Shown here one piece after another: positions 42,097 through 50,832 of a stretch of 64,000 bases of DNA. The notes under the pieces are model-generated. The model made no database searches. It worked only from the letters and a program-made list of their open reading frames with translations, and was not told the origin of the DNA. The position numbers and the translations under genes were made by a program. Position 1 is the first letter of the stretch. Each line of letters begins with the position of its first letter. The DNA lies in assembly GCF_014640315.1 (NCBI RefSeq), contig NZ_BMGS01000002.1:582445-646444 (forward strand). Direction: 5' to 3'. The stretch is from Hymenobacter glacieicola. Its GTDB lineage: Bacteria; Bacteroidota; Bacteroidia; Cytophagales; Hymenobacteraceae.

Positions 42097-42282
42097 ATGT
42101 TTACTTCTGTACTCCGCCTCTGCCTCGTCTTCTTTGCACTGTCATTCTGCCTGCCCACTGAATCGTCGGCGACGGCGCTGCGCGGCCGCGGACTGTTACC
42201 AGCCGTGCGGGCCAAGCTGAAAGGCCAGCACCACTTGCACCGCCCCAACTACCGCCCCTACCGGGCCAACCGGCACTTCTAA
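42097..42282 (+). CDS. Small secreted basic peptide
   Basis: A 61-residue protein. A strong hydrophobic signal (LRLCLVFFALSFCLP) is followed by about 35 residues rich in Arg, His, Tyr and Pro, ending HRPNYRPYRANRHF. No cysteines remain in the mature part. Short exported basic peptides of this kind occur in Hymenobacter-like genomes without known function. It has its own promoter-like box and a strong hairpin downstream, supporting a real gene. Confidence 0.6.
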   Translation: MFTSVLRLCLVFFALSFCLPTESSATALRGRGLLPAVRAKLKGQHHLHRPNYRPYRANRHF

Positions 42283-42354
42283 GTAGCGCAGGCTTGGGAG
42301 CGGCTGTGGCTGCTTCGAGGCAGAAGAGTACCAGTGTGCAACACACATAAGCGT

Positions 42355-42416
42355 GCCGCCCCGGCTGCTTCCTACCTGATACCGCGTGAGGGTAAGGGGA
42401 GGACAGCCGGGGCGGC
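42355..42416. terminator. Strong hairpin downstream of small peptide gene
   Basis: Perfect 13-base GC arms 42355-42367 and 42404-42416 with a 36-base loop, between convergent genes. Confidence 0.5.
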
Positions 42417-42445
42417 CTGTTTCTAGGTAGTGCTAGATTCCGAGC

Positions 42446-43723
42446 CTATGGTGCGGGCAACACCTGAGTTGCCCGCAACTGCTCCAGGGCGGCCAGCGTT
42501 TCCTTGCGCTTTTCCTTGTCTTTCTCTTCCTGGGCCACCGGCTCCTGAACGGGCGTGCTGAAGAACGCCAGCAGGTGCTGGCGCTGCGGGACCGTCAGGT
42601 GGTCAAACTTCTTGTCGGCTAGCTTGCGGAGCCATTCGCCGTAAGTTTCATCGGTCAGGGCGTACTCGCCTAGCTTGGTGAGTTTACCGGTGTCGAAGTC
42701 GGCGTTGGACAGTTGAGGGCCCACGGCTACTGCCGTGTCCTTGGGCTCTTGTTCCAGCAGGGTGCAGTAGTTGCGCATCACCGTTCGGAAGCTGGCTTTG
42801 AACAGCTCCTGGGCTTCGGGTGTCGGGAGCTTAAAGGCAAACGGCCGCAGCGGTCCAATCTTAGGCAGCACCCGCACGAAGTACGACAGGATGCGGGCCC
42901 CGGTGCCGGGGTGCTCGTAGTCGGTGCCGTAGCGCTGGCGGTACTCCCGCTCACTTTCCTTGTACACGTACTCGCGGCGGCGGGCCTGGGGGCTCAGCTT
43001 ACGAATATCCTTTTTCTGGGACTGCCAGGCGGCCCGGCTGGCAATGGGAATGAGGCTGCGTACGGCAAACCGAAACGAGCTAATGGCCAGATCAACATTG
43101 AACACCACCTGGCCCAACTCCAGCCCGTAGGTTTTCAGAAACGCCCGCTCCAGCACCGGCTTGCTTACCTGGAACCCGATGTAGCGCTGGTAGTCGGCGC
43201 TGCGGTAGCGGCCGGCGGCCACCTGCACCACATCGAAGGCAAACTCCAGCTGGGTGTGCTGAATGGGCGCTTCCTCGTAGGTAATGACGTCGCCAAACTT
43301 GGCTTTCAGATCGGGGTAGACGCTGGGCATGGCGCGGTTGGTGCCCTCCGGGTGGCCGTGAATATCGGCGGCGTAGTGAGCCAGGGCCCCGAGGGCAAAG
43401 GCGTACTCGTTTCGGTCGTGGGCCTCATCGAGCAGGCTTCGCACGAAGTCGCCGGAGCGCACGTAGTGGGTCAGATTGGTAAATAGCTCGGAGCCAAAGG
43501 GGTAGTAACCCATGTCCTGCAGAATGGAGCCCCCGTAGGCATAGCTTTTGGCCTCGTTAAGTTGCTCCTCGCTGGCCCCGGGGTAGCGCTGCTGCAAAAG
43601 CGGCAGCAGGCAGCGCGCCCAGCTGGAATCCACGTTGGCCTGGTGAGTAAGCACGGAATAGGCCGAGGCCGGCTGCGTAGTCAGCCCCAGCAGGAGCACT
43701 ACGCCAACAATCCATTTCAGCAT
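42446..43723 (-). CDS. Zn-dependent phospholipase C-like secreted protein
   Basis: A 425-residue protein from the ATG at 43723, with a signal peptide ending near PASA. The mature start YSVLTHQANVDSSW and the ALAHYAADIHGHPEGTN motif give the His/Asp zinc ligands of the phospholipase C superfamily. An ILQDMGYYPFGSELF segment is typical of bacteroidetal members. The C-terminus is charged and coiled. It is distinct from the protein at 23431. It is the only gene of its transcription unit. Confidence 0.8.
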   Translation of the reverse strand: MLKWIVGVVLLLGLTTQPASAYSVLTHQANVDSSWARCLLPLLQQRYPGASEEQLNEAKSYAYGGSILQDMGYYPFGSELFTNLTHYVRSGDFVRSLLDEAHDRNEYAFALGALAHYAADIHGHPEGTNRAMPSVYPDLKAKFGDVITYEEAPIQHTQLEFAFDVVQVAAGRYRSADYQRYIGFQVSKPVLERAFLKTYGLELGQVVFNVDLAISSFRFAVRSLIPIASRAAWQSQKKDIRKLSPQARRREYVYKESEREYRQRYGTDYEHPGTGARILSYFVRVLPKIGPLRPFAFKLPTPEAQELFKASFRTVMRNYCTLLEQEPKDTAVAVGPQLSNADFDTGKLTKLGEYALTDETYGEWLRKLADKKFDHLTVPQRQHLLAFFSTPVQEPVAQEEKDKEKRKETLAALEQLRATQVLPAP

Positions 43724-43978
43724 AGAACAGTAGGCCGGGCCGGGCAAAGTAGCTCAACCGCAAGCCTTGGCTTTACGCGGGCCCGCAACCCCTGGTTGTA
43801 GCAACCCGAATGGAACCGGGGAGCAGCAGCGCCACCGTCCACGGGTTGGCGTATCAAGCTCAGTTACGGCAGTTCAGGTTGTTGACGAGGTCCCTCTCCT
43901 TTTTTCAGCTAGGGGTTGGGGTAAAGCAAAACTCCTTGGGCTGTGTGAAAAGGAAGAACCTTTAATTCAAAAAAGCGC

Positions 43979-44074
43979 GTCATGCCGAGGCGCAGCCGAA
44001 GCATCTCACGGGCTGAGGTTGTGGTAGTACACCAACGATTCGAGCGAGATGCTTCGGCTGCGCCTCGGCATGAC
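43979..44074. repeat. Inverted repeat with GTCATGCCGAGG module
   Basis: Perfect 29-base arms, 43979-44007 and 44046-44074, with a 38-base spacer. It lies in the 470-base spacer upstream of the divergent heavy-metal operon; the rest of that spacer has no supported gene. The tip GTCATNCCGA is shared with the repeats at 29557 and 48171, and GAAGCATCTC recurs singly near 18985. Confidence 0.9.
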
Positions 44075-44205
44075 GGGCGTTGAGCTACATAGGAACACGG
44101 CTTACGAAGTCGTAGCCCGGCTATTTTTCGTCGGACCTGAATTCATACGCATTCCAAATTCCCCGCCCCTCATCGTTTTTCCGAACAACTCCCTGCGACA
44201 AGAGT

Positions 44206-44213
44206 TACCTTTG
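44206..44213 (+). promoter_or_regulatory. Putative -7 box TACCTTTG of metal-efflux operon
   Basis: Exact TANNTTTG box ending five bases before the ATG at 44219, so the transcript would be nearly leaderless, or a later start is used. Confidence 0.45.
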
Positions 44214-44218
44214 TCGTG

Positions 44219-44635
44219 ATGAAACCAGTAGTGGCCTTCTTTCTGGGAATCCTGATGCTCGTGAGCAGCCTGGTGCCGCAAAACGACTTGTCGGAGCTGG
44301 GGAAGCTGCCGGAGCTGGCCCGCCACTACCGCTACCACCGCGCCTTATCCGGCGGCCACCTCTCGCCCCTGGCGTTTCTGGTACTGCACTACGGCCCCCA
44401 CGGCGCCGACCACCGCCGCCACCCCTACTCCCAGCGCGACGCCCAGGACCACCACAAGCTGCCCCTGGAACAGCACCACCACGACTGCGTGATGGTCAGC
44501 TTCGTGCTGCCCACGGGCCGCGTGCTGCTGCCGACACCTCCCCCAAGCTGGCCAACGGCCGGCTACCACAGCACGGTAGGGCCCTTGTACACGTTCAGCA
44601 TGAGCGGCTCCTTACTGCAGCCACCCCGAGCATAA
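44219..44635 (+). CDS. His-rich protein of heavy-metal efflux operon
   Basis: A 138-residue protein starting at the ATG 44219, with an N-terminal hydrophobic signal (VVAFFLGILMLVSSLVP). The body contains many histidines: ARHYRYHRA, HYGPHGADHRRHPY and LEQHHHDC. It resembles short bacteroidetal proteins found at the head of CusA/CzcA operons and probably binds metal in the periplasm. The CusA-like gene follows after a hairpin, so the two may be partly uncoupled. Function is inferred from context. Confidence 0.7.
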   Translation: MKPVVAFFLGILMLVSSLVPQNDLSELGKLPELARHYRYHRALSGGHLSPLAFLVLHYGPHGADHRRHPYSQRDAQDHHKLPLEQHHHDCVMVSFVLPTGRVLLPTPPPSWPTAGYHSTVGPLYTFSMSGSLLQPPRA

Positions 44636-44643
44636 ACAGCTAC

Positions 44644-44670
44644 GCCCCCGGACGGAGTGCGTCCGGGGGC
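44644..44670 (+). terminator. Hairpin after His-rich gene
   Basis: Perfect 10-base arms 44644-44653 and 44661-44670, followed by a T-rich stretch. It may attenuate transcription into the pump gene. Confidence 0.65.
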
Positions 44671-44811
44671 TACGTTTGTATTGTCTTTTTCTGCTGATTT
44701 TGCCTCCGCTCATAGGGTAATGACGCCTTGTTCTGCGTCTTCTCACCCATTGATGTTGTTGAACCGCTCGTGCCAAACGAAGCCAGGAATTTGGGGTAGT
44801 TTCCAGAAGGT

Positions 44812-44846
44812 GAACTCAGATTCCTCGCTTCGCTCGGCAGGACAGT
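44812..44846. repeat. Single-copy half of the ACTCAGATTCCTC repeat
   Basis: GAACTCAGATTCCTC with a later TCGG and GACA matches the right arm of the inverted repeat at 48171-48244. No left partner is seen here. Confidence 0.5.
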
Positions 44847-44922
44847 CGGTGCCGGTTGTCCTGGCGCCAAGACGCGAATACGCGCCCGGTGCAACCCGCG
44901 GAGGCAACACTCCTTTTCTACT

Positions 44923-47900
44923 ATGCTTTCCCGTATTATCCGGGCCAGCATCCACAACAAGCTGTTTGTGGTGCTGCTGCTCGTGGCGCTGGTGGGGTGG
45001 GGCGGCTACTCGGCCGTGCACCTGCCCCTCGATGCCATTCCCGATGTTACCAACAACCAAGTTCAGGTTATCACCCAAAGCCCCGCGCTGGCGGCCCAGG
45101 AGGTAGAGCAGCTGCTGACCATTCCGCTGGAGCTGAGCCTGCGCACGATTCCGGGCGTCACGGAAATCCGTTCTACCTCCCGCTTCGGCCTCTCGGTGAT
45201 TACCGTGGTGTTCGAAGACGACATCAGCACCCTGCAAACCCGGCAGCTGGTGGCCGAAAAGCTGCGCACCGCCGAGGCGGAGCTGGGCGCGGGTCTGGGC
45301 CGGCCCGAAATGGCGCCCATCACCACCGGCCTGGGCGAAATCTACCAGTACAGCATTGGCATCAAGTCTGGCTACGAAAAGCTCTTTTCCCTTTCTAAGC
45401 TGCGCGAACTGCAGGATTGGGTGGTGAAGCGCCAGCTAGCCGGCGTGCCGGGGGTAGTAGACGTGAGCAGCTTCGGGGGCTACGTGCGCCAGTACGAAGT
45501 CAGCGTGAATCCTGAGCGCCTCAACGCCAGCGGCGTGACCATGCGCGAGCTGTTTGAGGCCCTGGAAGCGGGCAATGCCAACACCGGCGGCTCCTACCTG
45601 GAGCGGGGCCGCAATGCCTACTTCATCCGGGGCGAGGGCCGCGCGGCCTCGTTGCAGGACGTGGGCAGCATGGTTATCAAGCAGGTAGGCACCGCGCCCC
45701 TGCTGGTGCGCGACGTGGCGGAGGTGCGCTTCGGCCACTCCGTGCGCTACGGGGCCATGACCTTCAATGGCCAGGGCGAAACCGTGGGCGGCATCGTGCT
45801 CATGCTCAAGGGCGCTTCTTCGGAGCAAACCATCAAGGGGGTAAAGGCGCGGGTCGAGGAAATCAACCGGCTGCTCCCCCCGGGCCTCTACGTGCGCCCC
45901 TTCCTCGACCGGACCAAGCTAGTAGACACGGCCATTCACACCGTCGCCAAAAACCTGATTGAGGGCGGCATCATCGTGATGGTAGTGCTGCTGGTGCTGC
46001 TGGGCAACTGGCGCGCCGGGCTGGTGGTAGCCTCCATGATTCCGCTGTGCATGCTGTTTGCGCTGGGGCTGATGCGCACCTTCGGCGTGTCGGCCAACCT
46101 GATGAGCCTGGGCGCCCTGGACTTCGGGCTCATTGTGGACGGGGCCGTGATTATCGTGGAAGCCATGATTTTCCACCTCGTGCACTTCCGCCAGAAAGCC
46201 GAGCACGAAACTATGGACCAGGTAGCCGAAACGGCCGCCACCCGCATGATGCGCTCAGCTCTATTCGGCCAGCTCATCATCCTCATCGTGTACCTGCCCA
46301 TCCTGGCCCTGACCGGCATCGAGGGCAAAATGTTCCGGCCCATGGCCCTGACGGTGAGCTTCGCCATTGTGGGGGCCATGCTCTTGTGCCTGACCTACGT
46401 ACCGGCCGTGTCGGCCTGGGCTTTGCGCAAGGACATCAAGGAGGAAGGCACCCTGGCCGACCGCATCATGAAGTTCTTGTACCGCGGCTACCGCCCCATC
46501 ATCCTCGGGGCCCTGCGCCTGCGTGGGCTGGTGGCCGGGGCGGCCGTGGGGTTGCTGGTGCTGGCCGGGGTAGTGTTTGCCCGCATGGGCGGCGAGTTTA
46601 TTCCGCAGCTGGATGAGGGCGACTTTGCTGTGTACGTGGGCTTGCCGCCGGGCTCCTCCCTGGCTCAGAGCATTGCCACCACCACCCAAGTGCAGCAGAT
46701 TCTGCTCCGGCAGTTCCCCGAAGTAGAGCAGGTGGTGGGCAAAATCGGCACTTCGGAAATTCCTACCGACCCCATGAGCCTGGAAGACTCCGACCAGATT
46801 GTGGTGCTCAAGCCCCAGGCCGAGTGGACCTCGGCGGGCTCGCGGGAGGAGCTGGCCGGCAAGATGAGCGAGGCCCTGGCCGGCGTGCCCGGCGTCAGCC
46901 TGGAGTTTCAGCAGCCCATCCAGATGCGCTTCAATGAGCTGATTTCCGGGGTGAAGTCCGACATCAGCATTAAGATTTACGGCGACGACCTGGGCCTGCT
47001 CTTCGACAAAGCCAACGAAACCGCCGACCTGATCCGTCCCCTGGCTGGCGTCGGCGACCTGAAGGTGGAGCAGATAGCGGCCCTACCCCAGCTGCGCGTG
47101 ATCTACAACCGCCAGAAGCTGGCCCAGTACGGCCTGCGCGTTTCGGACCTGAACACCCTGCTGCGGGCCTCCTTTGCCGGCGACGTGGCGGGCCAGGTGT
47201 ACGAAGGCGAGCGGCGCTACGACCTGATCGTGCGCCTCGACAGCACCAACCGCCGCAGCATCCAGGACCTGCGCGGCCTCTACGTGGATTTGCCCGGCGG
47301 CGAGAAAGTGCCCCTGGAAGAAGTAGCCACCGTGGACTTCCGCAACGCCCCTATCCAAGTGTCGCGCGACGATGCCCGGCGCCGCATCAACATCGGCGTA
47401 AACGTGCGTAACCGCGACGTGGAAAGTTTGGTGACGGATATTCAGCAGCAGCTCACCGCCAAGCTCAAGTTGCCAGAAGGCTACTCGCTGAAGTACGGCG
47501 GGCAATTCGAGAACCTGCAGCAAGCCAAGTCGCGCCTGGCAGTGGCTGTGCCGGTGGCCCTACTGCTGATTTTCGTGCTGCTCTACCTCTCCTTCCATTC
47601 CGTGAAGCAGGCCCTGCTGATTTTTACGGGGATTCCGCTGGCGGCCATTGGGGGCATTCTGGCTTTGTGGCTGTGCGGGATGCCGTTCAGTATTTCGGCG
47701 GGGGTAGGCTTCATTGCCTTGTTTGGGGTAGCCGTGCTCAACGGCATCGTGCTGGTGGCCAGCATCAACGAGCTGGCCCTGATTGGCATTACCTCCGTGC
47801 GCGAGCGGGTGCTGAAAGCCACCGCCGAGCGGTTCCGACCGGTGCTGCTCACGGCGGCCGTAGCCTCCCTGGGCTTCCTGCCCATGGCCCTGAGCAACTC

Positions 47901-48084
47901 CGGCGGCGCCGAGGTACAGAAACCCCTGGCAACAGTGGTTATCGGGGGGCTGATTTCGGCTACCCTGCTCACGCTCGTGCTACTGCCGGTGCTCTACACG
48001 CTTTTCACCAAAGACGGAGAGCAAAGCCCCGTGGAATCCACCCCGGAAGCCCTGGCTGATGCCCGCGAAAACCATGAATTCTAG
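44923..48084 (+). CDS. CusA/CzcA-type heavy-metal RND efflux pump
   Basis: A 1053-residue transporter of the heavy-metal (HME) RND branch. It begins MLSRIIRASIHNKLFVVLLL; HME members share the IHNK helix start. The relay aspartate D406 is in LDFGLIVDGAVIIVEA, where HME pumps have D-G in place of the D-D of multidrug pumps. Two large periplasmic loops are present. It exports metal cations, perhaps copper, silver, cobalt, zinc or cadmium. TolC and adaptor genes follow. Confidence 0.95.
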   Translation: MLSRIIRASIHNKLFVVLLLVALVGWGGYSAVHLPLDAIPDVTNNQVQVITQSPALAAQEVEQLLTIPLELSLRTIPGVTEIRSTSRFGLSVITVVFEDDISTLQTRQLVAEKLRTAEAELGAGLGRPEMAPITTGLGEIYQYSIGIKSGYEKLFSLSKLRELQDWVVKRQLAGVPGVVDVSSFGGYVRQYEVSVNPERLNASGVTMRELFEALEAGNANTGGSYLERGRNAYFIRGEGRAASLQDVGSMVIKQVGTAPLLVRDVAEVRFGHSVRYGAMTFNGQGETVGGIVLMLKGASSEQTIKGVKARVEEINRLLPPGLYVRPFLDRTKLVDTAIHTVAKNLIEGGIIVMVVLLVLLGNWRAGLVVASMIPLCMLFALGLMRTFGVSANLMSLGALDFGLIVDGAVIIVEAMIFHLVHFRQKAEHETMDQVAETAATRMMRSALFGQLIILIVYLPILALTGIEGKMFRPMALTVSFAIVGAMLLCLTYVPAVSAWALRKDIKEEGTLADRIMKFLYRGYRPIILGALRLRGLVAGAAVGLLVLAGVVFARMGGEFIPQLDEGDFAVYVGLPPGSSLAQSIATTTQVQQILLRQFPEVEQVVGKIGTSEIPTDPMSLEDSDQIVVLKPQAEWTSAGSREELAGKMSEALAGVPGVSLEFQQPIQMRFNELISGVKSDISIKIYGDDLGLLFDKANETADLIRPLAGVGDLKVEQIAALPQLRVIYNRQKLAQYGLRVSDLNTLLRASFAGDVAGQVYEGERRYDLIVRLDSTNRRSIQDLRGLYVDLPGGEKVPLEEVATVDFRNAPIQVSRDDARRRINIGVNVRNRDVESLVTDIQQQLTAKLKLPEGYSLKYGGQFENLQQAKSRLAVAVPVALLLIFVLLYLSFHSVKQALLIFTGIPLAAIGGILALWLCGMPFSISAGVGFIALFGVAVLNGIVLVASINELALIGITSVRERVLKATAERFRPVLLTAAVASLGFLPMALSNSGGAEVQKPLATVVIGGLISATLLTLVLLPVLYTLFTKDGEQSPVESTPEALADARENHEF

Positions 48085-48103
48085 CTTGCTACTGCCAGCA
48101 CGC

Positions 48104-48153
48104 TGCCGAGACGCGACACGTGGCTACGCCGACCTTCCGTGCGCGTCTCGGCA
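48104..48153. repeat. GAGACGCG inverted repeat
   Basis: Perfect 12-base arms, 48104-48115 and 48142-48153. A further imperfect palindrome with the same AGACGCG word lies at about 48268-48288. Confidence 0.75.
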
Positions 48154-48170
48154 CCAGACAGCTGGCTATT

Positions 48171-48244
48171 TGTCATTCCGACGCAGGAGGAATCTGGGTT
48201 GGCCTCTTAACCAGAACTCAGATTCCTCCTGCGTCGGAATGACA
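48171..48244. repeat. GTCATTCCGA inverted repeat
   Basis: Perfect 26-base arms, 48171-48196 and 48219-48244, with a 22-base spacer. Located between the pump and TolC genes of one operon, so it would form a hairpin in the polycistronic message. Confidence 0.9.
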
Positions 48245-48304
48245 GGAAAACCACCCCAGCAACGACCAGACGCGAAGCTTGGCGTCTCTACAGCCATACC
48301 ATTC

Positions 48305-49558
48305 ATGAGGATTTCACTCATCTTTTTTCTGCTTTTTTCACCCAGCCTGCTCTTCGCTCAGACGACGCCGCGCACGCTGCCCCCGCCTACCCCGGCTGCC
48401 CCCACCCTACCCGACGGGCCGCTGACGCTCCAACAGGCCTTGCAAACCGGCTTGCGCCAGAGCTTGCTCATTCAAACCGGCAGTCTGGAGGTAGAGCGCC
48501 AGCGCGTTCTGTCCCGCACCGGCTACGACCTGCCGCGCACGGTGGTTGATTACCAGGTGGGGCAGATTTCCGGGCCCTTGCGCGACCAAAGCCTGAACAT
48601 TGTGCAGCAGTCGGCGCTGCCGGGGGTGTACGGGGCCCAGCGCCGGCTGCTGGAAGGCCAGATTCTGACGGCTGAGCAACGGGCCCGCGCCCAACGCCGG
48701 GAGCTGACGTACACCATTCGCAGCACCTACTACGAGTTGCTGCTGAGTTACCGGCGCGCAGCCCTGCTTCGGCGCCAGGACAGCCTTTACCGCCGCGCGG
48801 CCCGGGCGGCCCGCATCCGCTACCAAACCGGCGAAACCAACCGTTTGGAGCAAGTATCGGCCGAAGCCCGGATGCGGGAGCTGCAACATCAGCTGGCCCT
48901 CACCCTCACCGACCAGCAGGTGCAGCAGCAGCAACTAGGCGTCCTGCTGAACCTGGGCCGCTCCGCCGCCATCGACACGACGGTGGCGCCCGTGGTCGTG
49001 CTCAGCCCCACCGACACGGCCGGGCTCACGGCCGCCTCCAACCCTACCCTGGCGCTGCTCGAGCAGGAAATTGACGTGAGCAAGCGCCAGACGCGGGTGG
49101 AGCAGCTGCGCCGCCTACCCGATGTGCGCCTGGGCTACTTCAACCAAACCATCAACAAGGAACGGGGCTTTCATGTGGCCCAGGCGGGCATTGCGGTGCC
49201 GCTGCTGGGCGGCATCCAGAAGGCCCGCATCCAGGCCGCGCAGTTGGGGGAGCAGGCCGCCGAAGCCCAGCTGCGCTACGCTACTACCCAGCTCAGCGGG
49301 CAGGTAGCGGGCCTGCGCCGCCAGCTTACGCGGGCGCAAGCTTCACTTACGTATTACGAGCAAACGGCCTTGCTCCAGGCCCGCCTCATTCTGGATACTG
49401 CCGAAAAGAGCTTCCGCGCCGGTGACATCGAGTACGTGGAGTACGTGGTGAATACCGAACCGGCCTGGCAAATCCGGACGGCCTACCTCGAGCAAATCCG
49501 GCAGTACAACGAGCTGGCCCTGCGCCTGCAAAACCTGGCCGGCCCCGACGTTCCGTAA
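48305..49558 (+). CDS. TolC-family outer-membrane channel (metal set)
   Basis: A 417-residue protein from the ATG at 48305, with a signal peptide ending LLFAQ. A much longer open frame upstream runs through repeat hairpins and is not coding. TolC repeats: LTLQQALQTGLRQSLLIQTG, then LTYTIRSTYYELLLSYRRA and the second-half helix VEQLRRLPDVRLGYFNQT. It is shorter than the multidrug TolC at 40383. It belongs to the heavy-metal operon. Confidence 0.88.
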   Translation: MRISLIFFLLFSPSLLFAQTTPRTLPPPTPAAPTLPDGPLTLQQALQTGLRQSLLIQTGSLEVERQRVLSRTGYDLPRTVVDYQVGQISGPLRDQSLNIVQQSALPGVYGAQRRLLEGQILTAEQRARAQRRELTYTIRSTYYELLLSYRRAALLRRQDSLYRRAARAARIRYQTGETNRLEQVSAEARMRELQHQLALTLTDQQVQQQQLGVLLNLGRSAAIDTTVAPVVVLSPTDTAGLTAASNPTLALLEQEIDVSKRQTRVEQLRRLPDVRLGYFNQTINKERGFHVAQAGIAVPLLGGIQKARIQAAQLGEQAAEAQLRYATTQLSGQVAGLRRQLTRAQASLTYYEQTALLQARLILDTAEKSFRAGDIEYVEYVVNTEPAWQIRTAYLEQIRQYNELALRLQNLAGPDVP

Positions 49559-49662
49559 GCCTCCGCTACTTGCCTGGCGCCTTCCCTGTAGCATAGCAAC
49601 TGCCCATAAAAAACGCTCCCGTTTGCTTGTTCATAAGCATGATACCTTCGCCTTCCGCCTAC

Positions 49663-50832
49663 ATGAAATATATTCTCCCCCTGCTGCTAATCAGCCTGTT
49701 GACTGCGTGCGGCACGAATACTCCCGACCAACCGGAAGCCGCGGCCGCTCCGGAAGCGGCGGCCCCTGCTACCCCTACCAGCCCCGATGAAGTGCGCATA
49801 AGTTCGGCCCAAGCGCAGGCGGCGGGCGTAGAAACCGGCGCCTTCGTGTGGAAGAACATGACCACCGACGTGCAGGCCAACGGTAGCATTGATGTGCCCC
49901 CGCAGAACCGGGCGTCCGTGTCGGCGGTGCTGGGCGGCTACGTGCAGTCGGTGGCGGTGCTGCCGGGGCAGCAGGTGGCGCGCGGCGGCGTGGTAGCCGT
50001 GCTCCGCCACCCCGACTACCTCAAGCTGCAGCAAGACTACCTGCAAAGCAAAGCCCGCGTCACCTTCCTGCAGAAAGAACTGCAGCGCCAGCAAACCCTG
50101 GATGCCGAGGATGTAGGCGCCAAACGCAAGCTTCAGCAGGCCCAGAGCGACTATGCTTCCGAGCAAGCCACCCTGCGTACCACGGCCGCGCAGCTGCGGA
50201 TGCTGGGCCTCTCCATGAGCCGCCTCGACCGGGGCGAGATTTCGCCCACGGTGCCGCTGGTGTCACCCATCAAAGGCTACGTTAAGACGGTGAACATCAA
50301 CCCGGGGCAGTTCGTGAATCCGCAGGATGTGCTGGTGGAAATCGTGGACCGCTCCGATTTGCACCTGGAGCTCAAGGTGTTCGAGCGGGATATTGCCCGG
50401 GTAAAGAACGGCCAGCGCATCCTGTTCAAGATTCCCAGCCGGGGCTCAACCGAAGACATGGGGGCCCGGGTGTTTCTGGTGGGCAAGGCCTTCAACGACG
50501 ACGCCCGCACGGTAAGCGTGCACGCCCACCTGGAGCCGGAGCGCGACGATGTGTTGCCGGGCCAGTACGTGTCGGCCCACATCCAGACGGCCGGCGCCCG
50601 CCAGCGCACCCTCCCCGAAGATGCCGTGATTCAGGCCGGCGAGTTCAGCTACGTTTTCGCCCAAACCGGCCCTGGTGCCTACCGCCGCTACAAGGTCCGG
50701 ACCGGAGCCACTGAAAACGGCGACGTCGCCATTACTCCCCTGGAACAACTACCCGATACTACCCGTCTAGTCCGACACGGTGCGTATTTCCTGGACGCCG
50801 AGCTGAAAAAAGGCCAAGACGCGGAGGAATAA
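49663..50832 (+). CDS. CusB-type periplasmic adaptor lipoprotein
   Basis: A 389-residue adaptor starting at 49663, with lipobox LLTACG and an Ala/Pro linker. The barrel-sandwich parts are ASVSAVLGGYVQSVAVLPGQQVARG and PLVSPIKGYVKTVNINPGQFV. A short coiled-coil with LQRQQTLDAEDVGAKRKLQ lies between them. It couples the CusA-like pump to the TolC channel encoded just upstream. The gene order is pump, channel, adaptor. An upstream ATG at 49639 is possible but separates the signal from the start. Confidence 0.9.
   Translation: MKYILPLLLISLLTACGTNTPDQPEAAAAPEAAAPATPTSPDEVRISSAQAQAAGVETGAFVWKNMTTDVQANGSIDVPPQNRASVSAVLGGYVQSVAVLPGQQVARGGVVAVLRHPDYLKLQQDYLQSKARVTFLQKELQRQQTLDAEDVGAKRKLQQAQSDYASEQATLRTTAAQLRMLGLSMSRLDRGEISPTVPLVSPIKGYVKTVNINPGQFVNPQDVLVEIVDRSDLHLELKVFERDIARVKNGQRILFKIPSRGSTEDMGARVFLVGKAFNDDARTVSVHAHLEPERDDVLPGQYVSAHIQTAGARQRTLPEDAVIQAGEFSYVFAQTGPGAYRRYKVRTGATENGDVAITPLEQLPDTTRLVRHGAYFLDAELKKGQDAEE

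Noticed and set aside
48059..48304. N-terminal extension of the metal-set TolC gene
   Set aside because: The frame runs through palindromic repeats and lacks a signal; the ATG at 48305 gives a normal signal peptide.
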